From Halobacillus litoralis (GTDB lineage Bacteria; Bacillota; Bacilli; Bacillales; Halobacillaceae): a DNA stretch of 64,000 bases. The stretch covers positions 310,001 through 374,000 of the forward strand of contig NZ_JAIVKN010000001.1 in NCBI RefSeq assembly GCF_020524025.1, read 5' to 3'. The position numbers and the translations under genes are program-made. The notes under the pieces are model-generated. The model did not search any database. It saw nothing but the letters and a program-made list of their open reading frames with translations, and was not told the DNA's origin. Numbering within the stretch: the stretch's first letter is position 1; every line of letters starts with the position of its first letter. Shown piece by piece: positions 33,507 to 42,845 of this stretch.

Positions 33507-35060
33507 TTGGTTAATCAGAAAAATCGTACGATGCTGTTGTTTGCCGGGATTGGTATATTTCTCTCATTCGTTATTCATTTTATTCACCGCGCCATTCCAA
33601 TGAATTGGACACCATTACAAATGCAGGCTTATCTTCCGTTTCTTTACGTAAGTTTAGGAATACCCGTTGTGCTTTTTGTAATCAGCCTCTATTTCTTTCG
33701 CAGGAATCCAGCCCATGCTGGTTTACCGTGGATGAATAGTATGCTGTTTACCTTTATCACCCTGGCAATGATAGTGAATGGAGAAGGAATGGTTGTCTAT
33801 CATTTTTCAATCTTCTTGGTAGTCTCTTTGCTTGCTTTTTACGATCGAATCGATGTACTTGCACTGATGACCGGGGTTTTTGCCCTTATTCATATAGCAG
33901 CGATGTTTATTGGAACAGCTTTTCTATATGGGTCCAATCAGTACACGTGGTTTATGTTTGCCCTTCACGCTATTTATCTTGTTTTAACCAGCTTAGGAAC
34001 ATCCTATCAAATACGACTTAAAAATCACCATGTCCAGACTTTAGAGAACGAGAATAGAAAAAAGGAAAAGCGAATGAAATCTGTGCTTTCCCAAATGGAG
34101 AGGGTATCTAATTCTGTAAACGAGACAATCGGCCATTTAAATCAGGTTTCTCAATCTTCATCCCAGTCCTTCGAAGGGGTAACAGACCTTGTGGAAGATC
34201 GAAACCGAAGGGCTGAAGAGCAGGCTGATCAGTATGAAAGCAGCGCTCATAACTTATCAGAAGTATTGAGTGCTTTGGAGCAGATCAACCGGAGCATTGA
34301 AGCTGTTTCCGAACAATCCACACAAACAACTGCCGCCACACATCAAGGAAATACGTCCCTTCAGCATGTGTCCATGAATATGAAAGAAACAGAAGACACC
34401 CTTGAGCAGACGAGTTCAATCATTCAACAGTTAAGTCAGCAGTCAGCCGACATTGGAAGTATCACTTCCGAGATCTCATCGATTACTGAACATACAAACC
34501 TGTTAGCACTAAATGCCTCCATAGAAGCTGCGCGGGCTGGTGAACAAGGAAGAGGGTTTAGTGTCGTAGCGGATGAAGTAAGGAAACTGGCCCTTCAGTC
34601 TGAAGAAGCCACGAAACGGATTCTGTCCATAGTCGAGAAGATTCAAAATCAAATCGGCCAGGCGGATGAAGCTTCAAAGAGAGGAGTCCTTCAAATGAAA
34701 GATAGTCAGATACACTTGGATGACTCCGTACAGTTACTTGCTTCCATTTCTCACAAGTCAGAAGAAGTGGAAACTCAGACGAATGAAGTCATGGCTGCGA
34801 GTCAACATTTGCTATCCCATGTTCAAACTGTTTCTACTACATTTGATCAAATGGCTTCTTTTGCAAAAGAAGGAACCGCTTATAATGAAAATCTACATAA
34901 GAAGGCAAAGGATCAGATGGATTCCATTGTACAAATTAGTCATCAATTTAAGTCTTTAACCTCAATGACTGCTGAAATGAATCAACTGATAAGAGAAATC
35001 AACGAAGAACAACCGAGGGATACTTCTGTACCTGTTGTACACTTAAGAGCAGTAGGCTGA
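33507..35060 (+). CDS. Methyl-accepting chemotaxis protein with polytopic N-terminus
   Basis: 517 residues. The first 175 or so are five or six membrane helices with short loops rather than a periplasmic sensor, and no HAMP domain is apparent. A coiled coil (about 180-330) leads to the signalling hairpin: [15 protein letters not shown] followed by [15 protein letters not shown], the CheA/CheW contact tip. Probably senses a membrane or intracellular cue. TTG 33507 follows AAGGAAGGA with 8-base spacing. Monocistronic. Confidence 0.93.
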   Translation: MVNQKNRTMLLFAGIGIFLSFVIHFIHRAIPMNWTPLQMQAYLPFLYVSLGIPVVLFVISLYFFRRNPAHAGLPWMNSMLFTFITLAMIVNGEGMVVYHFSIFLVVSLLAFYDRIDVLALMTGVFALIHIAAMFIGTAFLYGSNQYTWFMFALHAIYLVLTSLGTSYQIRLKNHHVQTLENENRKKEKRMKSVLSQMERVSNSVNETIGHLNQVSQSSSQSFEGVTDLVEDRNRRAEEQADQYESSAHNLSEVLSALEQINRSIEAVSEQSTQTTAATHQGNTSLQHVSMNMKETEDTLEQTSSIIQQLSQQSADIGSITSEISSITEHTNLLALNASIEAARAGEQGRGFSVVADEVRKLALQSEEATKRILSIVEKIQNQIGQADEASKRGVLQMKDSQIHLDDSVQLLASISHKSEEVETQTNEVMAASQHLLSHVQTVSTTFDQMASFAKEGTAYNENLHKKAKDQMDSIVQISHQFKSLTSMTAEMNQLIREINEEQPRDTSVPVVHLRAVG

Positions 35061-35185
35061 TGAATAGGAGCTGATCAAAGGCTACTCTGTCTTTGTATCC
35101 TATTAAGTACCTGGTTTAGGATTCCTACTTTAGGTGTTACTCTTTTGAAGGTATGGTAAAATATTGTAAACGATATAATTCAACA

Positions 35186-35408
35186 TTCAATGATAAAGAG
35201 AGTAGTGATCTGGGAAGAACAAGCGAGTAAGGGGAGGTGGGAGCCTTACACGGAACAGGTCATGAAGCGCACTTTGGAGAAGCCTTTTGTAGGAAAAGCC
35301 GGGGAGAAACCTCGTTATCAATGATTGAGTGGTTTTTTAACAATTAGAGTGGTACCGCGGAGACTATAAAAGCCTTCGCCTCTTTCAAAGAGGTGGAGGC
35401 TTTTTTTG
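35186..35408 (+). ncRNA. T-box leader, apparent Arg (CGC) specifier
   Basis: TATAAT (35174-35179) is the likely -10 box. Stem I starts near AAAGAGAGTAG; the specifier region is GAAG-CGC-ACTTTGGAG, with CGC at 35268-35270. The conserved T-box AGAGTGGTACCGCGG is at 35346-35360. The antiterminator can form: AGAG pairs with CTCT and GCG with CGC in CGCCTCT downstream, leaving the bulge TGGTACC. The competing terminator is AGCCTTCGCCTCTTT with its partner ending GGAGGCT and seven T (35370-35407). Register is taken from the tyrosine T-box at 46330, where GAAT-TAC occupies the same place. Confidence 0.9.
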
Positions 35409-35461
35409 ATTTGATTACATTCCGGGTAACCCACTTTAAACGTAAAGGGGAGAATAAACGA

Positions 35462-35962
35462 ATGCCTTATATGAAGACAAAGAGACTGACTCTCACTACA
35501 TTTACAGCTGAAATGATGGAAGCCTCCTTACATAGTCCGGGACAGCTAGAGCAATTATCCAAGTGCCGGGTTCCTGAGGGGTATCCAATGGAGGTTTATA
35601 AAGAGATGCTGCCCTATAAGATTGAGCGGTTTCGTAAGTTTCCAGAAGAAAATCAGTGGGAAGGAATCATCATTAATACAGATGAACAAACCATTCTGGG
35701 TGATATGGGCTTTAAGGGCGGCCCAGATGAAAATGGGGATATGGATATAGGCTACAGCATACTGCCGGGTTTTCAGGACAGGGGATATGCGACAGAAATG
35801 GCAGCGGCCATGATTGAATGGGGCTTGAAGCAGCCCGGCGTTAAGAGGATCACAGCGAGTTGTTCCGAAGAAAATAAGCCCTCGATCCGTGTGTTGGAAA
35901 AATCAGGTTTTACACCCACAGGAGTCGAGGACGGTGAGGTTTATTGGGAGATTAAACCTTAA
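35462..35962 (+). CDS. GNAT acetyltransferase under T-box control
   Basis: 166 residues, RimJ/RimL type: MKTKRLTLTTFTAEMMEASL opening, TILGDMGFKGGPDENGDMDI, then GFQDRGYATEMAAAMIEWGL (CoA-binding Q/R-x2-G-x-A variant) and CSEENKPSIRVLEKSGFTPT. AAAGGGGAG precedes ATG 35462; the frame is open upstream into the T-box terminator but that part cannot be translated independently. The only gene directly after the T-box. The substrate may be an amino acid or analogue related to arginine, which is inference from the leader. Confidence 0.88.
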   Translation: MPYMKTKRLTLTTFTAEMMEASLHSPGQLEQLSKCRVPEGYPMEVYKEMLPYKIERFRKFPEENQWEGIIINTDEQTILGDMGFKGGPDENGDMDIGYSILPGFQDRGYATEMAAAMIEWGLKQPGVKRITASCSEENKPSIRVLEKSGFTPTGVEDGEVYWEIKP

Positions 35963-36023
35963 TTCGATTGAAAAGAAAAATAATGAATACAGATTGTGTA
36001 CAACTGAAGGAGAGATTTTGGGT

Positions 36024-36179
36024 ATGCGGGTCATACTAAAAACAGTTAAGAATATATGTTTAGATTTATTCTCTATGTTTAAAGGATTTACGTATGGATT
36101 CCTTATGGTCGGATTATTCATTATCATCGGGGGTGCTTTGCTTTACGGGGTCTTGTATTTGAAAAATATAGTTTTATAA
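36024..36179 (+). CDS. Small membrane protein, 51 aa
   Basis: MRVILKTVKNICLDLFSMFK is an amphipathic start, followed by a hydrophobic segment GFLMVGLFIIIGGALLYGVL and a short tail. AAGGAGAG lies 9 bases before ATG 36024. It begins 61 bases after the T-box-controlled GNAT gene and could be co-transcribed. No family recognised. Confidence 0.6.
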   Translation: MRVILKTVKNICLDLFSMFKGFTYGFLMVGLFIIIGGALLYGVLYLKNIVL

Positions 36180-36323
36180 AAGTACTTTTGGAAGGAACTT
36201 CTGAAGACTAAGAAAAGCCGGTACATTTCATTCCCATCGTTCGTTAAAAATTTTTCCCTTTACATCCTCCCCGCTTAAGCGTTTACATTAAAATGACATG
36301 TAGCAAACTCCTGTAAAAAGGAG

Positions 36324-36359
36324 TATAATGAACAATTGTTCAATGAATGAACGTTCATT
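36324..36359 (+). promoter_or_regulatory. Promoter -10 box with two TetR-type palindromes
   Basis: TATAAT (36324-36329) is followed by two palindromes: TGAACAATTGTTCA (36329-36342) and AATGAACGTTCATT (36346-36359), both built on TGAAC/GTTCA half-sites and 17 bases apart centre to centre. They cover the likely transcription start of the yhgE-like gene, the expected position for a TetR-family repressor; no such gene is adjacent. Confidence 0.75.
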
Positions 36360-36383
36360 ATTATGTATACAGGAGCATCACGT

Positions 36384-38612
36384 ATGAAACAGATATGGAA
36401 AATTTTCGCTAGAGATTGGAAAAGTATTTCGACAAACTGGGTGGCTATGATATTAATTGGTGGATTGATTGTTCTGCCTTCTTTATACGCCTGGTTTAAC
36501 ATTAAGGCTTCGTGGGATCCCTACAGTCAGACCGATCAGCTGCCTGTTGCCGTCGTTAATGAAGATGAAGGGGCCACAATAAGAGATACAGAAATAGATG
36601 TAGGAAATGATTTAGTGGAGAAACTGAAGGATAATGACAGCTTTGACTGGCAGTTTACCGATCGTGAAACGGCCATGGACAAAGTAGAGTACGGGGATTA
36701 TTACGCCGTTATCGTCATCCCGGATAATTTTTCGGAGAAACTGGAAACTGTGATCAGTGATAAACCAGAAAAGTCCCAGGTGGAATATTATGTGAATGAA
36801 AAGATCAATGCCATTGCACCTAAGATTACGGAAAAAGGGGCAAGCGTCATCGTTGATCAGATTACCAGTGAGTTCATCTCGGTAGTGAACGGAACAGTCG
36901 CTGAGCTGTTTAACGAGCTTGGTTTAGAACTTGAAAAAGACCTGCCTGACATTAAGCGCTTTGAAGAATATATCTTTAAGCTGGAGGAAAATTTACCTGA
37001 GATTTATGATCTGATTTCCAGCGCTTATGATGATTCGAAAAGTGCAGCATCCATCATTAATGATGTACAAGGCCTCCTGCCCAGGGCGGAGAGAGTAACG
37101 GACCAAAGTCTTGACACAATAGAGGAAACAACAAACTTCTTAAATGATGCAGAAAAAAGGTTAAACGAAGTTGCGCCTCAAGTTCAATCTGACTTAAAGA
37201 GTGCGCAGCAAACAGCAGAAGATGTTAACAGCTTTATCAATGACGTCCAATCTGTAGATCTTGATCTAAGTGCCGTTACTCAATTGAAGGATGGCATCAA
37301 CCAACGGACGAACGAGGCGTTGGAGCAGCTGAACACGGTGGAAGATTTACTGAAGCAGGTGCAGCAGCGACAGCAAGAGCAGCAGCAACAGCAGACCGAA
37401 GAAGATCCTGAAAATGGAGAAGAGAACCAGAACCAACAGCCTGGTCAAGAGCAGTCTCAAGAAGCCATTAATCAGGCTTTATCAGATATTGGGCTTATTC
37501 GCGAGGGACTGCAGAACGTCCAAAGTGACGCGGGTCAACTTGATTCAAGGTTAAAGGAAAGTCAACAGGAGATTGATAACACGCTGACGACTCTCGAGGA
37601 GAAATCTGGAGAGACGGCTGATCGAATCGATGCTTTTCTTAAGGAATACAATGAAAATATTGAACCAAGGGTGCTGAATGAAATCAATCAAGCCCAGCAA
37701 ACCTTATCCGATGCCCGCAGCATCCTGACTGAGGCTCAATCGACGATCCCCCGGATCGATCGGATTCTAGGAAATACCGAAAGTAATATCGCAGAAGGTC
37801 AGGATATTCTTGAATACATGTTGAATGAATATCCTTATGTCAACGAGAAAGTCAATCAGATGGCCGATCGGATCCGAGATATCCAAGGGGAAACGGATAT
37901 TAATGAAATCATCGAGCTTTTGAAAAATGATCCTGAAGCAGAAGAAAGCTTTTTTGAAGAGCCGGTAAGCTTGAATAAGAATGCCCTCTTCCCAATTGAA
38001 AATTACGGGACAGGGATGACTCCGTTCTATACGGTGCTGGCTTTATGGGTAGGGGCTCTTCTTTTGGTTTCGTTGTTAGCGACCGAACCGGTGCACCCTT
38101 CTGAGTATCGATCATTTGAGCAGTACTTTGGTAAGCTTGCGACTTTTGTAAGCATTGGCTTACTGCAGACCTTAGTTGTTACCTTAGGGAATCTATTTAT
38201 ATTAAAGGTCGGGATTGCTGAATCTCTATACTTTGTACTCTTTGGATTTGCGATCAGCTTTGTTTTCATGACGATTGTCTTTACACTCGTATCCGTTTTG
38301 GGAGATGTAGGTAAAGCGGGAGCCATTGTCTTTCTTGTCCTTCAAATCTCAGGTTCAGGCGGTACGTACCCGGTGGCACTGCTTCCGGAATTCTTCCAGA
38401 ACATTCATCCATTCCTCCCATTCTCCTATGCGGTTGATTTAATGAGGGAAGCGGTTGGAGGAATAGTTGTGGAACGCGTTAAAACAGATGTTTTCTTCTT
38501 ATCTGGATTTGCTGCTTTGTTCCTGGCGATTGGAACCTTCTTAAAAGGACCACTGCATGAAAATTCAAGAAAACTGATGAAAAAATCAAGAGAATCAGGT
38601 TTATTCCATTAA
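36384..38612 (+). CDS. yhgE: YhgE/Pip domain membrane protein
   Basis: 742 residues. One membrane helix near the N-terminus (VAMILIGGLIVLPSLYAWFN), an extracellular YhgE/Pip region with YAVIVIPDNFSEKLE and NEKINAIAPKITEKGASVIV, a long coiled-coil stretch including a Gln-rich tract (residues about 335-350), and five or six C-terminal ABC-2-like helices with FLVLQISGSGGTYPVALLPE. Related proteins export or anchor phage receptors and ESX-like cargo, but the function is unresolved. ATG 36384 follows CAGGAG; upstream in-frame codons overlap the operator region. Confidence 0.92.
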   Translation: MKQIWKIFARDWKSISTNWVAMILIGGLIVLPSLYAWFNIKASWDPYSQTDQLPVAVVNEDEGATIRDTEIDVGNDLVEKLKDNDSFDWQFTDRETAMDKVEYGDYYAVIVIPDNFSEKLETVISDKPEKSQVEYYVNEKINAIAPKITEKGASVIVDQITSEFISVVNGTVAELFNELGLELEKDLPDIKRFEEYIFKLEENLPEIYDLISSAYDDSKSAASIINDVQGLLPRAERVTDQSLDTIEETTNFLNDAEKRLNEVAPQVQSDLKSAQQTAEDVNSFINDVQSVDLDLSAVTQLKDGINQRTNEALEQLNTVEDLLKQVQQRQQEQQQQQTEEDPENGEENQNQQPGQEQSQEAINQALSDIGLIREGLQNVQSDAGQLDSRLKESQQEIDNTLTTLEEKSGETADRIDAFLKEYNENIEPRVLNEINQAQQTLSDARSILTEAQSTIPRIDRILGNTESNIAEGQDILEYMLNEYPYVNEKVNQMADRIRDIQGETDINEIIELLKNDPEAEESFFEEPVSLNKNALFPIENYGTGMTPFYTVLALWVGALLLVSLLATEPVHPSEYRSFEQYFGKLATFVSIGLLQTLVVTLGNLFILKVGIAESLYFVLFGFAISFVFMTIVFTLVSVLGDVGKAGAIVFLVLQISGSGGTYPVALLPEFFQNIHPFLPFSYAVDLMREAVGGIVVERVKTDVFFLSGFAALFLAIGTFLKGPLHENSRKLMKKSRESGLFH

Positions 38613-38646
38613 AAGTAGAGAATGTTATTCCTACTATTAAGACTTT

Positions 38647-38681
38647 AAAAAAGGAACTTCCAATTTGGAAGTTCCTTTTTT
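38647..38681. terminator. Bidirectional intrinsic terminator
   Basis: AAAAAAGGAACTTCC (38647-38661) pairs with GGAAGTTCCTTTTTT (38667-38681). Perfect stem with T-runs on both strands, between the yhgE-like gene and the convergent small gene. Confidence 0.92.
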
Positions 38682-38700
38682 GTATTCAAGCAGAATGTAA

Positions 38701-39036
38701 TTAACGAAAGTCTAATATCTGATGGTACCCGATGAATAAACCAATCACATACCAAAGCGTGACGATAACTACAATAATGATTTCTTTATAGACCTCTTTG
38801 ATTGCACCGCGGAACGTCAGCTTGGTTTTTTCGATGCTTTCCACTGGCTGGAAGGGTATTCTAAGAAGGAGGCTCATAAGAAATAAAAAGACATTTTTGA
38901 TTTTTCGATGACCAGAAATCATTGCGATTTTGTAGAAGATATAAAAAGTTAGGAAGAACGTAAGAAACAGATAAACCATGGTAGCAATAAAGATATAAAA
39001 TTCGACCTGTGATGCACTTTTCGCTTCAGGAAACAA
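38701..39036 (-). CDS. Uncharacterised membrane protein
   Basis: 111 residues with a long first hydrophobic stretch (FYIFIATMVYLFLTFFLTFY), a basic internal loop (ISGHRKIKN), FLFLMSLLLRIPF and a last helix IIIVVIVTLWYVIGLFIGYH. TTG 39036 has AAAGGGTGG with 8-base spacing; the frame runs to 39207 but the upstream ATG has no ribosome site. Family not recognised. Confidence 0.6.
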   Translation of the reverse strand: MFPEAKSASQVEFYIFIATMVYLFLTFFLTFYIFYKIAMISGHRKIKNVFLFLMSLLLRIPFQPVESIEKTKLTFRGAIKEVYKEIIIVVIVTLWYVIGLFIGYHQILDFR

Positions 39037-39255
39037 GCTTTCGTCCACCCTTTCTGTAGAAGACTGCTGATGATACCTTATCGGATCAACAGGATCCACA
39101 CAATTGGTAACTTGTGGTAGGATAAAATGGAGGCAGCTAACGTAAAAGCAGTTTAAAAAGTACCTATCGTTTTTAATGACCAGACACCCAACAGCTCTTA
39201 GATGCATTGAATGATCTGATTTCCGTTGTCCATCTTTTTTGAAAGGGGTACGGGT

Positions 39256-39462
39256 ATGGATTTTCTGAATTGGTTTGACTGGGTTACACCGACAAGTGCA
39301 GCCGCTTCCATCTTTTTTGGTCTGGTGTTTACGCTTATCCTGGGAATAATGGTGTGGGCGGAAACAAAAGAAAGAAAAACCGTCATAATCATCGGAGCTG
39401 CAGGAGCTGTGGTCACTTTTCTTGGGGTAACCGTCCTGCAGTTTGCAGGTTTTTACGGATAG
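39256..39462 (+). CDS. Small two-helix membrane protein
   Basis: 68 residues: MDFLNWFDWVTPTSAAASIF and LVFTLILGIMVWAETKERK, then TVIIIGAAGAVVTFLGVTVL ending FAGFYG. AAAGGGG is 8 bases before ATG 39256. The next gene begins 36 bases after its stop. No family recognised. Confidence 0.65.
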   Translation: MDFLNWFDWVTPTSAAASIFFGLVFTLILGIMVWAETKERKTVIIIGAAGAVVTFLGVTVLQFAGFYG

Positions 39463-39498
39463 AGCAGGAGATTCTAATAAGAGCAGAGAGGAGAAGGT

Positions 39499-40524
39499 AT
39501 GATGAGGGACTTGCAGCAGAAGTTTAAGAATTTTGGTTTGCTTGAGTGTGAAGGATCGAGTCCTTTTTATCAGTCGCTCTCTTTAAAAATAGCAGAGGAC
39601 GACCAGCTGCTTCAATTAGCTGATCGTACACAAGAAGGACAGCCGGTTCCGAACATGTTTTTTGGAGCTGTCCACTATCTGCTGATGAAAGGGTATGATC
39701 ATCCGCTTCGTCAGTTTTATCCAAGCCTGGTATCTCATCCACGTCCTGAACAGGAAGCCTTTCCTCCCTTTAAAAGCTTCTGCCTTGAAAATAAAAGGGA
39801 TATTCTATCGCTGCTTAAACAGAAGAGGGTACAGACAAATGAAGTCGGAAGGTGCGCGTATTTATATCCAATTTTCTGCTATATTCAGCAGAAAGCAAAT
39901 CAAAAGTTAGCCCTTATTGAAATTGGCACGAGTGCTGGACTTCAGCTCCTATGTGACCGATACGCGTATTCTTATGGAGGGGAATCTGTTTATGGGAATC
40001 CTTCTTCTTCTCTTACGATCTCTTCAAAAGTGAGAAGGGGAACTTTTCCTGCCTTCCTCACGCAGCCGCCAGTGATCGCAGAGAGAGTAGGTGTTGATTT
40101 ACATATCAACGATTTGTCTAAAAAGGAAGATGAGCTTTGGCTGAAAGCTCTCATCTGGCCGGAACATAGTGACCGGAGGGAAAACTTTGAGCAGGCCGTC
40201 CGGCATTGGCTGGCCGCTCCTCCTGAATTAAGGGAAGGAGACGGCGTAAATGAGATAACTGAACTATCTGCTGATATCCCCTCTGACCGTGCTCTTTGTA
40301 TTTTTCATACTCATGTAGCTAATCAGATACCGGAAAACGCCAAGAAAGAGCTTCTACATAATATAGAAAAGATTGGACGCACCCGTACAACTTTTCATGT
40401 CTATAACAATATCCATGACAACAGGCTGTATATAGATGCTTATGTCAATGGAAGAAAAGAGCAGAAAATCGTGGGAGAAACGGAAGGCCACGGGCGATGG
40501 TTCGATTGGTCCTTCGATTTTTAA
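39499..40524 (+). CDS. DUF2332 family protein
   Basis: 341 residues. The conserved signature ALIEIGTSAGLQLLCDRYAY looks like a methyltransferase motif I (E-x-G-x-S-A-G), which is why this family is sometimes considered a degenerate SAM enzyme. Other family landmarks are FFGAVHYLLM and IFHTHVANQIP. ATG 39499 or the adjacent ATG 39502, both behind GAGGAGAAGG. Function unknown. A GNAT gene follows after 19 bases. Confidence 0.85.
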   Translation: MMRDLQQKFKNFGLLECEGSSPFYQSLSLKIAEDDQLLQLADRTQEGQPVPNMFFGAVHYLLMKGYDHPLRQFYPSLVSHPRPEQEAFPPFKSFCLENKRDILSLLKQKRVQTNEVGRCAYLYPIFCYIQQKANQKLALIEIGTSAGLQLLCDRYAYSYGGESVYGNPSSSLTISSKVRRGTFPAFLTQPPVIAERVGVDLHINDLSKKEDELWLKALIWPEHSDRRENFEQAVRHWLAAPPELREGDGVNEITELSADIPSDRALCIFHTHVANQIPENAKKELLHNIEKIGRTRTTFHVYNNIHDNRLYIDAYVNGRKEQKIVGETEGHGRWFDWSFDF

Positions 40525-40543
40525 GAAAAGAGTGAGATGACAA

Positions 40544-41065
40544 ATGAATCCATCGTTTATAAAATTAACAACGCCGACAAACGAGCAGATTGCATCCTTT
40601 AATCGCTGGAATAATGATCCGGCACTTATCCCGTTGACTCGTCCGAATAAGAATCAGGAGGAGCTTGACCGGCGCGGGGAAGTGACGTTAGAAGACTTGA
40701 GAAATCACCTCGTAAATCATGAGACGTATTTTATCTATTGGAATCATCAGCTGGTAGGTGAAATGAATTATATGATTGATCCGCCCCACCTTCACAGAAA
40801 AATTCCAGGCACTGCATGGATCGGCATTACGATCGGCGAAGAAAAAGGACGCGGGAAGGGCATTGGATTAAAAGCGATGGAATACCTGGAGGGACAGATT
40901 AAAGAGGCAGGCCTTGGCCGGATGGAGCTTGGAGTGTTTGAGTTTAATGAAACCGCTCAGCGTCTTTATCAAAAGCGAGGGTTCAAGCCATTTGCCCGTT
41001 TAGAAAACTTCACCTATTGGAAAGAAAAGATGTGGGCGGACATCCGGATGGAGAAACTACTTTAA
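40544..41065 (+). CDS. GNAT family acetyltransferase
   Basis: 173 residues. HQLVGEMNYMIDPPHLHRKI, WIGITIGEEKGRGKGIGLKA (R-x-K-G-I-G pyrophosphate loop) and NETAQRLYQKRGFKPFARLE are the GNAT motifs. ATG 40544 follows GAGTGAG, a weak site, and the gene is 19 bases after DUF2332, so they are probably co-transcribed. A short hairpin follows. Confidence 0.88.
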   Translation: MNPSFIKLTTPTNEQIASFNRWNNDPALIPLTRPNKNQEELDRRGEVTLEDLRNHLVNHETYFIYWNHQLVGEMNYMIDPPHLHRKIPGTAWIGITIGEEKGRGKGIGLKAMEYLEGQIKEAGLGRMELGVFEFNETAQRLYQKRGFKPFARLENFTYWKEKMWADIRMEKLL

Positions 41066-41092
41066 CACAAGGCTGAAGATATGAATAAACCT

Positions 41093-41121
41093 GAACTTCT
41101 TCTCTGTAGAAGTTCTTTCAT
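41093..41121 (+). terminator. Probable intrinsic terminator
   Basis: GAACTTCT (41093-41100) pairs with AGAAGTTC (41108-41115), then TTTCATT. Moderate strength. Confidence 0.7.
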
Positions 41122-41172
41122 TATGGTTTTTACCTCAACATACTTAAAATATTGATAAAAAAGGTGGAGAAG

Positions 41173-41613
41173 ATGGATAGAAAGAAAATGGTTATGAATT
41201 TGTTTTTAATCTTAGGAGTGATAAGCGGGGGATCGGGCTTCCTTTATCGTATGCTCATTACTTCTGATATTCCTGTTACCTACTCTATTTCAGAAGCTCT
41301 TGCTGTGCATGTGCTGTTTGCCTTATCGGCTGTATGTTTTTTAATCGGTTCAAGCTTATTACAGACCCTGAAAGAAAATGCCGTCGCAGGGATGTGTTTC
41401 GCATTTATATTAATTGTGAACTTGCTGTTCCTAAGCGTCCATATAGGAGCGGAGTACTTCAATTCTTCCTTTGCACAGCTGGAACTTTCAAGTTTGCTTT
41501 ATTCAAGTGTCGTGCTGCTTTATAACGGTTACCTGATCATCAATCAGGTGGTTCGTACCAGACAACGTTCCTCTTACACTATGAACGGTTCATTTATTAG
41601 AGAGGATAGATGA
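41173..41613 (+). CDS. Uncharacterised four-helix membrane protein
   Basis: 146 residues with helices around MNLFLILGVISGGSGFLYRM, ALAVHVLFALSAVCFLIGSS, MCFAFILIVNLLFLSVHIGA and LLYSSVVLLYNGYLIINQVV, and a basic tail. ATG 41173 follows AAGGTGGA; TTG 41152 is upstream in frame without a site. No family recognised. Confidence 0.7.
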   Translation: MDRKKMVMNLFLILGVISGGSGFLYRMLITSDIPVTYSISEALAVHVLFALSAVCFLIGSSLLQTLKENAVAGMCFAFILIVNLLFLSVHIGAEYFNSSFAQLELSSLLYSSVVLLYNGYLIINQVVRTRQRSSYTMNGSFIREDR

Positions 41614-41732
41614 AGTTAAAAGGTAATTGTCATTCGTTTATAGCTGTGTTGAATAATAGATAACGAATCACATGTCTGTACTGAAATTAAAAGGTGAAAA
41701 CATAGTTACTATGTAGAAAAGAGGGGGATCTC

Positions 41733-42812
41733 ATGCAGGATGAACTTATATGGAAGGAAGATTTAGTTAAGGCAAAAGAAGCGAAGCAATGGTTAAGTTC
41801 AAATATTCCAGGTGTTACAAGTGTGGAGGGGCCGGTTCAAGTATTCAGGTCCAACGACTGGGGAATGACAGCTTTATTTAAAGTTGTCAAAGCAGGTGAA
41901 ACGAAAGAAGTGGTCTTAAAGGTAGGGTTTTTACCTCTATTTAAGACATCCCCATCCATATATGAAGCGTTGGAAAGCTTACATTCTAAGCATGTCCTAT
42001 CCTATATCAAAGGGGAAGTAAAGGGTTCTCAAACGTGGCTGCTTTTTGAAAAATTCGAAGGGAAACAAGTGAGGGAGTTAAACAATCCGGATTTGATCTA
42101 TGAAATGGCCGGAACAATGGCACGTTTACAATCGGAGTTTGAAAAACTAGATGAACCGCTTAAAAAAGGTATTCCTGTATATGACTATCAGGAGTTAAAA
42201 CATACGCTGAAGACTTATATCATTAAGGCAATGAATGAATTTGCCCCCGTGTGGAAGTCTGATTCCTTACAATTACATAAACAGTTTCATTTGTCTCTCG
42301 AAGACCTCGAAGAAATTTCCAACCCCAACCATCTCATGAAAATGATCGAACTCACTCAAGAGATTTGTGATGAATTATCCATTATGGATGCTCCTTTATC
42401 CATCTACCATATCGATTTTCATACAAACAATGCTGTTGTAACCAAGGAGCAGGAAATCATGCTTTATGATTTTGAAGAGGCCGTCATTTCAAACCCGTTC
42501 TTTTCATTGGACAAGTTATTGAATGAAGTTACCAAATACGAGGTAGAGTCAGATGAGGAATATATTTATATCCAATGGACGCCTGCCCAAAGAGAGCTCA
42601 GGAATGCTTATTTAAAGGAATGTAATCACTCGAGTGAGTTGTTGAAATTGAAAATGTTTGATTTGGCGATGATGGTGTCCCCGCTCTTTTATGGTTATCT
42701 AGGTCAGTTCTTCCTTAAGCAGGTAGGCTGGGAAAAGTCGATGCCGGGCTTGATGGCAGAAAGCTTCATTACTGCAAATGCGCGGATGAAACGTTATAAG
42801 AATAGACTCTGA
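41733..42812 (+). CDS. Aminoglycoside phosphotransferase-fold (APH/choline kinase-like) protein
   Basis: 359 residues, soluble. The N-lobe has VVLKVGFLPL (ATP-binding Lys). The catalytic loop is IYHIDFHTNNAVV (H-x-D-x4-N) and the metal-binding segment MLYDFEEAVISNPFFSLDKL matches the D-x-E/D-x2 of APH enzymes. It should phosphorylate a small hydroxylated molecule; sequence does not say which. ATG 41733 follows GAGGGGG. The neighbour is an interrupted membrane protein gene. Confidence 0.88.
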   Translation: MQDELIWKEDLVKAKEAKQWLSSNIPGVTSVEGPVQVFRSNDWGMTALFKVVKAGETKEVVLKVGFLPLFKTSPSIYEALESLHSKHVLSYIKGEVKGSQTWLLFEKFEGKQVRELNNPDLIYEMAGTMARLQSEFEKLDEPLKKGIPVYDYQELKHTLKTYIIKAMNEFAPVWKSDSLQLHKQFHLSLEDLEEISNPNHLMKMIELTQEICDELSIMDAPLSIYHIDFHTNNAVVTKEQEIMLYDFEEAVISNPFFSLDKLLNEVTKYEVESDEEYIYIQWTPAQRELRNAYLKECNHSSELLKLKMFDLAMMVSPLFYGYLGQFFLKQVGWEKSMPGLMAESFITANARMKRYKNRL

Positions 42813-42845
42813 AGTATATATAGACAAAGGTGGTGAAAAGTTTCT

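Noticed and set aside
28657-41065. Defence island or biosynthetic cluster hypothesis for the run of enzymes
   Set aside because: No nuclease, restriction, retron, toxin-antitoxin, synthase or transporter core is present; genes look like dispersed housekeeping enzymes.
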